49,653 nt of DNA from Ktedonobacterales bacterium (GTDB lineage Bacteria > Chloroflexota > Ktedonobacteria > Ktedonobacterales > Ktedonobacteraceae): the NCBI GenBank assembly GCA_027451525.1, contig DAIDJF010000041.1, positions 1-49,653 of the forward strand, read 5' to 3'. Positions 1 through 8,539 of the stretch are shown in pieces. Made by a program: the position numbers and the translations under genes. The notes beneath the pieces are model-generated. The model was given only the letters and a program-made list of their open reading frames with translations, did not search any database and was not told the DNA's origin. Position 1 is the stretch's first letter. Each line of letters begins with the position of its first letter.

Positions 1-914
1 GCGTCATTCCCGCTCGCCTGCTTGGCAATCGCGCAGAGACGGGCGGCACTGTTGAGGTTTTGCTGTTGGCAGAACGTCCAGACCTGGAACGTGATTGCTG
101 GGAGAGCCTTGTGCGCCCTGGTCGCCGCCTGCACGAGGGCGACCGCATCGTCTTCAGTGATGGCGAGGGGGTAACACAACTATATGGCGAGATTCTGCAA
201 CGCACCGATGCGGGCGGGCGTATCGTGCGCTTTTTTCTACCTGAGCAGACTGAAAACCAGGTGAGAGAGTCAGCGGCCTATCAGGGGCTTTCCCCCGTGC
301 GGGAGCGTATTGATCTTCTAGGGAAGATGCCGCTGCCGCCCTATATTCACGAAAAGTTGGAGGATCCCGAACGCTATCAGACAGTCTATGCGCGCATTAG
401 TGGCTCAGCTGCTGCCCCAACGGCGGGTCTGCACTTTACGCCGCAATTGCTGGAACGGCTGCAGCAGCAGGGCGTGCGTGTGGGTTTTGTCACGTTGCAC
501 GTGGGTCTGGACACGTTTCGCCCCGTCGAGGTTGAGAAGGTCAGCGAGCACAAAATGCACAGCGAAGAGATTTTCCTGGATGCACCAACCGCCGAACTGA
601 TTAACGAGACGCGCAGAGCGGGCGGGCGCGTTGTTGCGGTGGGAACTACTTCAGTGCGCGTGTTGGAGAGCGTTGCCAGCTTTTTCAATGGGCATATCGA
701 ACCCTATCAGGGTCGCACCAGCCTGTTTATCGTGCCCGGAACGCGCTTTCAGGTGGTTGATGCGATGATTACCAATTTCCATCTGCCGCGCTCCACGCTA
801 CTGCTACTCATTAGCGCGTTCATGGGCAAAAGCCTGATGGAGACGGCCTATCAGGAGGCAATTCGCGAGCGGTATCGTTTCTTTAGCTTCGGGGATGCGA
901 TGCTTCTACTTTAA
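1..914 (+). CDS. queA: QueA, S-adenosylmethionine:tRNA ribosyltransferase-isomerase (5' truncated by window edge)
   Basis: This enzyme transfers and isomerises the ribosyl group of SAM onto preQ1 at tRNA position 34, the penultimate step of queuosine synthesis. The reading frame is open from base 3 and the first visible residues (VIPARLLGNR) already match the family, so the real start lies before the window; roughly 40 N-terminal residues are missing. Family hallmarks are the PTAGLHFT stretch, LHVGLDTFRPV, AVGTTSVRVLES, TNFHLPRSTLLLL and the C-terminal YRFFSFGDAML. The TTG at 60 is an internal codon, not a start. The gene ends at TAA 912-914, just before a strong hairpin, and faces a minus-strand Uma2 gene. 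Confidence 0.95.
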   Translation, partial: VIPARLLGNRAETGGTVEVLLLAERPDLERDCWESLVRPGRRLHEGDRIVFSDGEGVTQLYGEILQRTDAGGRIVRFFLPEQTENQVRESAAYQGLSPVRERIDLLGKMPLPPYIHEKLEDPERYQTVYARISGSAAAPTAGLHFTPQLLERLQQQGVRVGFVTLHVGLDTFRPVEVEKVSEHKMHSEEIFLDAPTAELINETRRAGGRVVAVGTTSVRVLESVASFFNGHIEPYQGRTSLFIVPGTRFQVVDAMITNFHLPRSTLLLLISAFMGKSLMETAYQEAIRERYRFFSFGDAMLLL

Positions 915-921
915 GCGAGTA

Positions 922-954
922 ATGGTAATGGCGCGTTCTATACGCCATTACCAT
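922..954. terminator. Bidirectional intrinsic terminator, queA / Uma2
   Basis: A perfect 12-bp stem (ATGGTAATGGCG at 922-933 with its complement at 943-954) closes a 9-base loop. It lies between two convergent genes and overlaps the stop codon of the minus-strand gene (948-950). U-tracts on either side are weak. Confidence 0.7.
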
Positions 955-1589
955 GCCTTCTGAAAAAACACCTTGACCTGGACATCCTGCATAGTGGGGA
1001 TGATTTTTGATGTGATGGTGCGCTCGTTCGCGAAGACCCCAATCTGCTGATACTCCCCGCCTTCTAGCGTGAGAACCTCTACCGTTTGCGTTGCGGGATC
1101 AACGAGCCAGTATTCCGCTACTCCTGCACGCGCATAGGCATCATATTTCTGGCGGCGATCATAGGTAGCTGTACCGGGCGATGTGACCTCGACAATGAGA
1201 TCGGGCGCGCCGATAATGCGTGACTCCTGGATGAGATCGAAATGATCTTTCAGGATGACAATAACGTCTGGCTGAAAAACAGTGTTAGAGGCCAGTTGTA
1301 TGTCTGTGGGTGGTATGAAAACCTCTCCCAAGCCTGCCAAACTAACATGTGTGCGCATGTAGGAGGCAATCTCAAACGTGATTTTTTGATGCCATAAGTT
1401 AGGTGCTGGTGCCATATATAACACTCCATCCACAAGATCGTAGCGGTTCCCGTCCTCTGGTAGAGTGGCATAGTTGGCATAGGTCCAGTGGCCCTGTTTT
1501 GGCCCAGGGATGTTATCAACGCGCTTAGGGGTAGGGTAAAATGATTGCTTTGTTACTGTCATAAGCATAATTTCTAGCTTTCTTACCAT
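948..1589 (-). CDS. Uma2 family putative restriction endonuclease (DUF820)
   Basis: A 213-residue member of the Uma2 family, a PD-(D/E)XK-fold group that is greatly expanded in cyanobacteria and Chloroflexota and whose cellular role is unsettled. Seen in the sequence are the family signatures: YDLVDGVLYMAPAPN near residue 50, FQPDVIVI near 107, GAPDLIVEVTSPGT near 127, then DRRQKYDAYARAGVAEYWLVDP. The D...EV plus K spacing fits an intact nuclease core. The start is uncertain: ATG codons at 1589, 1568 and 1562 all lack a clear Shine-Dalgarno sequence. It lies 64 bases downstream of ridA on the same strand. A paralogue sits at 13121-13732. Confidence 0.85.
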   Translation of the reverse strand: MVRKLEIMLMTVTKQSFYPTPKRVDNIPGPKQGHWTYANYATLPEDGNRYDLVDGVLYMAPAPNLWHQKITFEIASYMRTHVSLAGLGEVFIPPTDIQLASNTVFQPDVIVILKDHFDLIQESRIIGAPDLIVEVTSPGTATYDRRQKYDAYARAGVAEYWLVDPATQTVEVLTLEGGEYQQIGVFANERTITSKIIPTMQDVQVKVFFQKAW

Positions 1590-1653
1590 TGTGGGACGCT
1601 ACGTCACTATGGTGAGTGTAACATAAGATGTGATGAATATCAATATTATTTTA

Positions 1654-2040
1654 TCAACTGATGATCGCGTCAGCTTCGATTTCAACGAGCATCTCAGGTG
1701 CAATGAGGCGACTGACCTGAACCATAGTTGCGGCGGGGCGTATTTCGCGGAAAAACTCACCGTGCGCTTTGCCAATCTGTTCCCAGTCATCGATATTGAT
1801 AACGTAGATGCGTGTGCGTACTACATCACGCATACTTGCTCCTGCCTGTTCTAAGGCGCGCTCAATGTTGCTCAATGCCTGTTTTGCCTGAAGATAGGGA
1901 TCGCCTATTCCCACAACCTGACCATACTCATCGGTCGCGGTCGTTCCCGCGACACAGATACTATTGCCGACACGTACTGCACGTGAATAGCCAACAATGG
2001 ACTCCCAGGGCGCACCGCTCGCGATATAGTGTCTTTGCAT
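1654..2040 (-). CDS. RidA/YjgF/UK114 family protein
   Basis: A 128-residue RidA-superfamily protein; canonical members hydrolyse reactive enamine/imine intermediates released by PLP enzymes. Visible family features are [20 protein letters not shown], the [17 protein letters not shown] helix, [14 protein letters not shown], and the C-terminal [24 protein letters not shown]. The arginine of the RidA active site normally sits in a VKTTVFL.D..R-type segment; here the VRTRIYV segment takes that place, and since the usual final E of the RidA group is present (IEADAI) a deaminase role is possible but not certain. The ATG at 2040 is preferred over a TTG six bases upstream because AAGGAAGG ends six bases before the ATG. 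Confidence 0.88.
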   Translation of the reverse strand: MQRHYIASGAPWESIVGYSRAVRVGNSICVAGTTATDEYGQVVGIGDPYLQAKQALSNIERALEQAGASMRDVVRTRIYVINIDDWEQIGKAHGEFFREIRPAATMVQVSRLIAPEMLVEIEADAIIS

Positions 2041-2415
2041 GACCAACCTTCCTTATGATGGATAAAAGGATGCTCTTTGGAACTCAATAATACATACTTT
2101 TTTGGGCCTAAAAACTTACAACGCTCTACGACGGATCGCATTTGTTACCGTATTATAACCTAAATTTCTAATCTCCTACCAAATATCAATGGCTTGTTAA
2201 CCTGAATCATACGGCGGGCAAGATATTGTTGCTTTGGGAACACATAGCAGTCGCAACGTACCATCATCAAACGCCTTTCTCTCTAGCACGGATAAGCCAG
2301 ATAATTTCTGTATTGATGTGTTACAACCTCGTGGGATGCATTAATACATTTGAATGGATATACCACGAGTTGGGTTTTGTGGCACGGGAGTATTTTAAAA
2401 AGGGAGCATTGAACT
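2041..2415. other. Divergent intergenic region, ridA / exopolysaccharide operon
   Basis: About 375 bases without a credible gene. On the minus strand a TATAAT (reverse complement of 2150-2155) could be the -10 of ridA, but no good -35 is paired with it. I could not identify a confident promoter for the plus-strand operon. A GGGAG ribosome binding site lies just before the ATG at 2416. I recognise no riboswitch. Confidence 0.5.
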
Positions 2416-4287
2416 ATGCAATTGCGCTACTATGGACAGGTTATACGCCAGTGGTTTTGGATGATTGTATCACTCACTGTATTGTCCGTATTGATTACCT
2501 GGGGCATTAGTCGCCAGATGGCCCCTGTGTATCAAGCCAACACACTGATTCAGGTCAACGGGAGTGGAGGAACTGATAGTGGGAGCGTGTATGCTAATCA
2601 AGCTCTCGCCGTAAGTTACGCTCTACTGATTACCAGTAATGATGTCTTGCAGCAGGTGGTCCTGCTTGTGCCTGGGGAGACATTGCAGACGTTACAGGCA
2701 AATGTCAGTGCTTCACCAGAACAGAACACACAGATTATTCAAGTGCGCGTCAATGCTGATACAGCCGCGCGTGCCACAATAATCGCTAATACAGTTGCTC
2801 AGGTCTTTATTGCAATGCAGATCAAAAAGACGATGGCCCCCTTACAACAACAATCTGAGCAATTGATGCAGCTCATGAATACGCAAAAAGCACAGATGGA
2901 TAGCGATCAGACGCAGCTCACGCTTTTTCAACAGCAGAATGCAACTGACGCGACTATCGCCCATCAACGTGATATCGTCAATAACGACGAAGCGACATAC
3001 AATGCAACATTGAATAACTATCAACAGGTGCAGCTTCAATTGCTTAAAGCGGCAAGTGTGGTCAGTCTGGTACAGACTGCAATCCCGCCGGAAACGCCAG
3101 TTAGTCCCAGAGTTACGCTGAATGTGACGATTGCAGCCGCCCTTGCTCTCGTGCTGGCAATCACGCTAGCCCTACTGCTCGATTGGCTAGATACAACAAT
3201 CAAGACACCTGAAGATGTTGAACGCTTAGCTGGTTTGACCGCATTAGGAAGTGTAGCATGCTATAAGCAATCCATACAATCAGCAATTATTAGCGCGGAC
3301 GACGAACGGGCAGGCGAAATCGAGCGTGACTTTCTCACAATAGGACATACTGTCAGACGGACATACACAAGGCCCCAAGCTATTTTTGTTACCGCAACAG
3401 GCAAACATGCCGACGCAGGTGTGACCACTATTGTGAGCCATCTCGCGCTCAGCTTAGCGCACATGGGAAAGCGGGTAATGGTGATTGACGCTCACCTACG
3501 CCAACCACACCTGCACGAAGTATTTCAACTCCAGAACCTGCGCGGACTGACAAATAGCCTTATCGGTGTCCCCCATCTGCGCGAGGAGATTATGCCAATG
3601 TGGTTAAGCCAGTGGATGACGGCCATTCCTAATCTCTGGTGTATGCCTGCCGGGCCTGAGCCAGCCCAACCCGCTGCACTGTTTCGGGCGCAAGAATTGC
3701 GTGTTTTGCTGGAATGGTTGTTGGGGCAGCGCAGTGCTGCATATGCCCTAGATTTTGTCATCTTTGATGCACCAGCATTGAACGAACACGCTGATACATT
3801 GGCATTGGCAAATCTTGTCTCGACAGGTGTTCTCGTTGTTGAGGCGGGAAGAGAGCAAGTTGATGAGCTACAAGCGGCAAATCAGAACTTACAACGTATA
3901 GGAGCAGCGGTGGCGGGTGTAATTATCAATCGCCAACGTGCCTATCATCATCCTTCACGTTCCGCTGAAGTCAGGCAAGGGCAGGCACTGGCCGCCCGAC
4001 GTACCCAGGAAACAATAGCGATCTCCCCTGTAGTGTTTTCAGGTCTACAGGCACCAGCCCAACCAGTGGATACACCACCACTGGGCATACGGGGGGTTGA
4101 GGTAGGAAGTGGAAGCTCGTTTTTCAATAATCGGTCAAGCCGTCCTCCTTTTGCGGCTTCGACTGCGCGAGGACTGCCACCACAGGCGGCACCAGTGGGC
4201 AGAGGTCGAACACCACTGCCTGGGAATGGCAAACAGTTTATTCGGCCTTTAGGTAATCGAAGATATACAGATGATGTAAATGCGTGA
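2416..4287 (+). CDS. Wzz/BY-kinase-like exopolysaccharide protein with degenerate P-loop
   Basis: A 623-residue polysaccharide co-polymerase fused to a CpsD/CapB-type cytoplasmic ATPase, a layout known from bacterial tyrosine kinases that set polysaccharide chain length. One membrane helix spans about residues 13-31, a Gln-rich extracytoplasmic coiled coil about 140-215, and a second helix about 232-257. The ATPase motifs are present but altered: the Walker A segment reads ADAGVTT (residues 333-338 region), with Val336 where the lysine should be; the A' motif is IDAHLRQP (Asp358) instead of DADLRRP; the Walker B is FDAPA (Asp451) rather than DTPP. The C terminus is Pro/Gly/Arg-rich with a single tyrosine, so no tyrosine cluster for autophosphorylation is visible. 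It is the first gene of the operon and overlaps the next by 8 bases. Confidence 0.85.
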   Translation: MQLRYYGQVIRQWFWMIVSLTVLSVLITWGISRQMAPVYQANTLIQVNGSGGTDSGSVYANQALAVSYALLITSNDVLQQVVLLVPGETLQTLQANVSASPEQNTQIIQVRVNADTAARATIIANTVAQVFIAMQIKKTMAPLQQQSEQLMQLMNTQKAQMDSDQTQLTLFQQQNATDATIAHQRDIVNNDEATYNATLNNYQQVQLQLLKAASVVSLVQTAIPPETPVSPRVTLNVTIAAALALVLAITLALLLDWLDTTIKTPEDVERLAGLTALGSVACYKQSIQSAIISADDERAGEIERDFLTIGHTVRRTYTRPQAIFVTATGKHADAGVTTIVSHLALSLAHMGKRVMVIDAHLRQPHLHEVFQLQNLRGLTNSLIGVPHLREEIMPMWLSQWMTAIPNLWCMPAGPEPAQPAALFRAQELRVLLEWLLGQRSAAYALDFVIFDAPALNEHADTLALANLVSTGVLVVEAGREQVDELQAANQNLQRIGAAVAGVIINRQRAYHHPSRSAEVRQGQALAARRTQETIAISPVVFSGLQAPAQPVDTPPLGIRGVEVGSGSSFFNNRSSRPPFAASTARGLPPQAAPVGRGRTPLPGNGKQFIRPLGNRRYTDDVNA

Positions 4288-7200
4288 GGATGGTGAAGAG
4301 ATGGTTTATCGCTGGTTTATTGGATTGGAACTCGTGTGGCAAAAATCCTTACTCGTCGTCCTTATTGTGCTATTCACGCTGTTAATTGCCCTATCGTGCA
4401 CGTTTAGCCCTTCGCCTCTGCTACCACTGGTGGGTGTCGTCGCTCTGGGTGTGACTCTATGGGCAATACGGAAACCTGTCGTGGCTCTTCTATGTGTTTA
4501 TGGTGGAACAGGTTTGCCATCGCTACTTCTGCCTATTCCTGGACATGCAATGCGTCCACTTGAGCCAGCATTATTGCTCTGTCTTGGAGGCGCGTTGGCC
4601 TATCGTCTACCACTACGTTTTCGTCTGCCACATCTGTTTATGGTGGTGTTTCTTGCAATTGCCGTAATTTCGTTCATTCATGTGCCTGCTATCACAACTG
4701 CGATTGTCGCCTATGGCGCAGATAAACGCCTGTATACGTTATTCTTAATGGGCGTGGCTCTGTTCTGTGGCACCTGGCTGGCGCGCACAATACGTTCGCT
4801 CTCCGCGTTTTTAGTGGGTGTCTTGTTGATGCATCTCCCGCTCTATCTCATCATGCTAGCGCAAACGGTTGGTATTATGCTGCCCACGTTGTTAGAAAAT
4901 CCGAGTGCGCAGGACCCAACACAAACATTGGGCCGCTTGTGGGGACCATTTGATGGAGCTGTCACACTAGGTCTCTATCTTACAAACCTGTTCGCACTTG
5001 CGCTAAGTTGCTGGCTGTTAGGGACGTGCAAGCGTGATCGCCTGGTGGGTGCTATCATAACACTGGCCTCTAGCCTGGGCATTATCGCGTCAGGAACGAA
5101 AAGCGCGGCTCTGGCTGCCCTGTGCATGTTGCTGCTTGCCCTGTTTATCACACGCCGTTTCAAACTGCTCTGTGCTCTCACCTTGATAATTGCAGTTTCG
5201 GCTCTCCTGGCTCCGAGCAGTTTATGGATTCGTTTTATCCATGATCCAGCGTCCGCAAATAACCGTCTATTCCTCTGGCAGGTCGCGCTTAACCTCATTC
5301 AGAGTCACTTTTGGATTGGTATCGGTTTGCAACAATTTCCCGTGTATTATGCGCAATTGATTATCAGTCAGGCTAATCTACTCAACCCAGAGGGCATCAG
5401 TGTGCATAATCAATATCTCGAATTGGCATTAGAGAGTGGTATTTTCTGGCTGATCACGGGCATATTGTTGCTGCTCAGCATTCTTGTGCTGTGTTGGCAT
5501 GCATATCAGCGTGTTGGGCGTACACAACAAATACTATTGCTGGCAACAATGCTGGCGGTAATCGCGACCCTGTTCACAAGTTTTTTTGATGTGCCACTCG
5601 ATAAAACCGAGGAATGTGTGTTTCTGTTCCTACTTGCTGGTCTTGCACTTGGGCAGATTGAACTCTTCCAACCGAATACAACAGTTCCTGCAAAAAAAGT
5701 GATACGTCCACGTTCTGGACAGAGGCATGAAACGCAACATGCTATGCCAGATGAACATAAGGAGCGTAGTGAGCAATATACATCTATGCCTGTTAGCAAT
5801 ACACGGCGCACCGGCATCTCTATTCTCACGCAACTCCTCTCGTGGGGGGTTGCTGTTCCGCTCCTCTTGCCCGCGACCTCGCTGCTTGCACGCTATTTGG
5901 GGCCAATTCGTTATGGTGAATACAGTATGGCGATTCCGTTTCTTGCTCTTTTCGCTCTGTTCACAGGTACTGGTATGGACCCCTTGATTGTGCGCACTTT
6001 GAGTCGTAGCCCGCGTCATCAGTGGGGGCGCATTTTAGGTGAAACTGTCGGAACGCGCTTCATTACTACATTGATGAGTTTCTTCTGTGCTGTATTGTGC
6101 ATTTCTTTACTGCCTCTACCGGGTGAACAACGCTTGTTATTCTTGATGGGTAGCAGTTCGCTCTTCTTTAGCTATTCTTTTAACGGCTTGCGGACTATTT
6201 ATGAGCATGGTTTTCGAGCTGAAGAATATATCTTGCCTGTATCGTTCCTTGAGGTGATAAATCGTATTGCAACGGCAATTCTGATTTTTGTGGCCGTCTG
6301 GCTCCATCTCTCGCTGCTCAGTATCTATGCCCTGTTGCTCTACTCAGATATTCCGTTTTGTCTTACGTTGATGCTGCTAGCGTGGAGACGTTTTCGTATC
6401 CATGTTCGGTTTGATCTTGTCCGCATGTATGCGCTTGTGCGGGCCAGCCTGCCTCTAAATGGCTATAATGTCATGACGCTTCTCTCTGGTCAAGCGGATA
6501 TGCTGTTGTTATCTTTACTCTCTGATGCGCATAATGTGGGGCTATATGCGCTGGCTTCGCGTATGACCGATCCGCTATTGACGGTCGCGCTGGCGTATAC
6601 CGGAGGACTTTATCCGCTCTTTTGTAAGCAATGGAGCAAAGGAAGGATAGATTTGGCACATATCTACCAGGAGAGTGTGCGCATTATGGCCTTAGCGCTC
6701 TTCCCTTTAGCACTCCTTATCAGTGCTAAGGCGGAGCTACTTGTACTATTGTTGGGTGGAGAGCAGTTTCGTCAGGCGGCAATAGTGGTGCAGTTGCTCA
6801 TCTGGACGATGGTTGCTACATTTTTCTCCCAGCTTGCTGTACGCGCAAGTATGGCTGTCAATCTGGAACAACGTATCCCCATGATAACGACGATTTCGGC
6901 AGTAGTCAATCTGGTGCTTAATCTCTTGTTCATCCCACTCTGGCAAGCTGTGGGGGCTGGTATCGCTGCTCTACTGAGTGAATGCGTCGGCTATCTGCTG
7001 TTTAGTATTCTCTTGCGCCCCTTTGTCACCTCTGCCAATATATTCAGCGTTATGATGCGCGTGATCCTAAGTAACCTCATTGTATTGGTACTCCTATGGG
7101 AGCTACCTACTCTACCATTATTATTTTCTGTGCCACTTGCGTTGCTCGGCGTCCTCATTGGCTATAGTGTGTTGCGTGTTCTGACATGGCAAGATGTGCG

Positions 7201-7345
7201 TTTTATCACGCGCAGTCTAGCGAAACGCTGGCCCATTCATGGACAGACTATTGCACAACAACAAATTTCCTGGTCCGCTACGTGGGATATCGCGGAAAGA
7301 CCAACTGCGGTCCTGCCTCGTATCCAGACACATATCCAGATATAA
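4280..7345 (+). CDS. O-antigen ligase/polymerase (Wzy-like) fused to Wzx-like flippase
   Basis: A 1021-residue polytopic membrane protein made of two halves that are usually separate genes. Residues about 15-455 are a Wzy_C/O-antigen-ligase type domain: many membrane segments, then NNRLFLWQVALNLI near 328, GIGLQQF and HNQYLELALESG near 375. A charged hydrophilic linker covers about 460-515. Residues about 515-1000 form a polysaccharide-exporter/flippase domain: RYLGPIRYGEYSMAIPF, LNGYNVMTLLSGQADMLLLSLLS, the VGLYALASRM segment, and a late VNLVLNLLFIPLWQAVGAGIAALLSE segment typical of Wzx. Starts at 4280 and 4301 are both possible; the second has GAGG upstream. No stop or frame break separates the halves. 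It should polymerise and translocate undecaprenol-linked repeat units. Confidence 0.85.
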   Translation: MREDGEEMVYRWFIGLELVWQKSLLVVLIVLFTLLIALSCTFSPSPLLPLVGVVALGVTLWAIRKPVVALLCVYGGTGLPSLLLPIPGHAMRPLEPALLLCLGGALAYRLPLRFRLPHLFMVVFLAIAVISFIHVPAITTAIVAYGADKRLYTLFLMGVALFCGTWLARTIRSLSAFLVGVLLMHLPLYLIMLAQTVGIMLPTLLENPSAQDPTQTLGRLWGPFDGAVTLGLYLTNLFALALSCWLLGTCKRDRLVGAIITLASSLGIIASGTKSAALAALCMLLLALFITRRFKLLCALTLIIAVSALLAPSSLWIRFIHDPASANNRLFLWQVALNLIQSHFWIGIGLQQFPVYYAQLIISQANLLNPEGISVHNQYLELALESGIFWLITGILLLLSILVLCWHAYQRVGRTQQILLLATMLAVIATLFTSFFDVPLDKTEECVFLFLLAGLALGQIELFQPNTTVPAKKVIRPRSGQRHETQHAMPDEHKERSEQYTSMPVSNTRRTGISILTQLLSWGVAVPLLLPATSLLARYLGPIRYGEYSMAIPFLALFALFTGTGMDPLIVRTLSRSPRHQWGRILGETVGTRFITTLMSFFCAVLCISLLPLPGEQRLLFLMGSSSLFFSYSFNGLRTIYEHGFRAEEYILPVSFLEVINRIATAILIFVAVWLHLSLLSIYALLLYSDIPFCLTLMLLAWRRFRIHVRFDLVRMYALVRASLPLNGYNVMTLLSGQADMLLLSLLSDAHNVGLYALASRMTDPLLTVALAYTGGLYPLFCKQWSKGRIDLAHIYQESVRIMALALFPLALLISAKAELLVLLLGGEQFRQAAIVVQLLIWTMVATFFSQLAVRASMAVNLEQRIPMITTISAVVNLVLNLLFIPLWQAVGAGIAALLSECVGYLLFSILLRPFVTSANIFSVMMRVILSNLIVLVLLWELPTLPLLFSVPLALLGVLIGYSVLRVLTWQDVRFITRSLAKRWPIHGQTIAQQQISWSATWDIAERPTAVLPRIQTHIQI

Positions 7346-7364
7346 CGTTGAAAAGGTGGTTTTG

Positions 7365-8525
7365 ATGAGAATTGCTATTGATCTCTTGATTGCTGAGAAA
7401 GAGCCAGGGGGTATGCTTTTTGCGGCACAGGCTCTTTTAGAGGGACTCATAGATATTGGTTCCGATCATGAGTATGTGCTTATCACCGCACAGCCGCAGG
7501 CTTATCAAGCACTGCTTGCGCGCGCTCGTACGACTACGATCCGTATCTATCCCGTGCGCTTATATTCGCGGCGTGCTCTGCTCATTCAGCACCAGTTGTG
7601 GTTGCCGGATATCTTGAGACAGATACGCCCTGACCTTTTACATGTGCCAACTTTTGTTGCTCCTATCGGATGGCATGGCCCGCTTGTCATTACGGTTCAT
7701 GATCTCGCTTTTTTGTATGCTGAGCAATCCATGCCTCTACATATTCGTCTGTACTGGCAACATCTTCTGCACGAAAGCGCACGGCGTGCCCAATGTGTGA
7801 TCGCTGTTTCCGAGAAAACACGCGCAGAACTTATCCGCTACTGGTCGATTGAGGACAAACGCATCGTTCTAGTTCCCAATGCCCTGCGTTCCACACTCTC
7901 TCGCGTGCATATCACTACGGAACAAATGGCTCTCCTGCGGCAGCAATATGGTCAACGGTATCTTTTACATGTTGGAAGGATTGTGCCGCATAAAAATGTA
8001 GAGATGTTAGTCGCCGCATTTCAGCTTTTAGCTGCACAGTATCCTGATGTCCACCTTGTGCTCGTGGGAGGCTATGCGCCTGGGGCGGAGTCGGTGCGCA
8101 ACCTGATTGCTAGCTCGCCTTATCGTGAGCGCATTCATCAGGTCGGTTGGGCGACAGAACACTATCTCAGCATGCTCTATACGGCTGCGCATATGCTGGT
8201 GTTTCCTTCGTTACATGAAGGGTTTGGCTTGCCAACCTTAGAGGCAATGGTCTTTGGTCTTCCCGTCATTGTCAATGTTGAAGCTATAAGTCAGGAGGTA
8301 GGAGGAGATGCGCCGCTACGAGTTGATTGTAGACAACCCGCAAAATTAGCCGAGGCGATTATGCAGGTCCTGACAGATACTCCTCTGCGCGAACGCTTGA
8401 TACAGCTTGGACAGCAACATGTGCAGCGTTACAGTCGCGAAGAATGTGCGCGTGCAACATGTGCCGTTTATCACCACGCAGTACACAATGGGGGCGTCAC
8501 CACTATGGCTGGCGCGTGTTTGTAG
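7365..8525 (+). CDS. GT4 family glycosyltransferase
   Basis: A 386-residue GT-B fold glycosyltransferase. The N-terminal half contains LLHVPTFVAPIG and TVHDLAFL; the donor-binding half has LLHVGRIVPHKNVEMLVAAF near residue 204, LVLVGGY, and the EX7E-type motif in EGFGLPTLEAM near 285. These are typical of mannosyl- and glucosyltransferases acting on lipid-linked sugars. The ATG at 7365 follows AAAAGGTGG at 7351-7359; the frame is open further upstream but overlaps the preceding gene. It sits between the polymerase-flippase and acyltransferase genes, so it most likely adds a sugar to the exopolysaccharide repeat unit. Confidence 0.93.
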   Translation: MRIAIDLLIAEKEPGGMLFAAQALLEGLIDIGSDHEYVLITAQPQAYQALLARARTTTIRIYPVRLYSRRALLIQHQLWLPDILRQIRPDLLHVPTFVAPIGWHGPLVITVHDLAFLYAEQSMPLHIRLYWQHLLHESARRAQCVIAVSEKTRAELIRYWSIEDKRIVLVPNALRSTLSRVHITTEQMALLRQQYGQRYLLHVGRIVPHKNVEMLVAAFQLLAAQYPDVHLVLVGGYAPGAESVRNLIASSPYRERIHQVGWATEHYLSMLYTAAHMLVFPSLHEGFGLPTLEAMVFGLPVIVNVEAISQEVGGDAPLRVDCRQPAKLAEAIMQVLTDTPLRERLIQLGQQHVQRYSREECARATCAVYHHAVHNGGVTTMAGACL

Positions 8526-8539
8526 AAGGGAGCAAGAAT

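Noticed and set aside
2160..2415. Riboswitch (for example cyclic-di-GMP) ahead of the exopolysaccharide operon
   Set aside because: A short CACGGATAAGCC string is present, but the conserved core of known classes is not.
5741..5800. Internal start for a separate flippase within the fusion gene
   Set aside because: AAGGAG at about 5759 is followed at the right distance only by an out-of-frame GTG; in-frame ATG codons are too far away.
8444..8539. Longer N terminus for the BioF2-like acyltransferase
   Set aside because: The added frame overlaps the end of the glycosyltransferase gene, whose reading is well supported, and GAAGGGAG clearly marks the later ATG.
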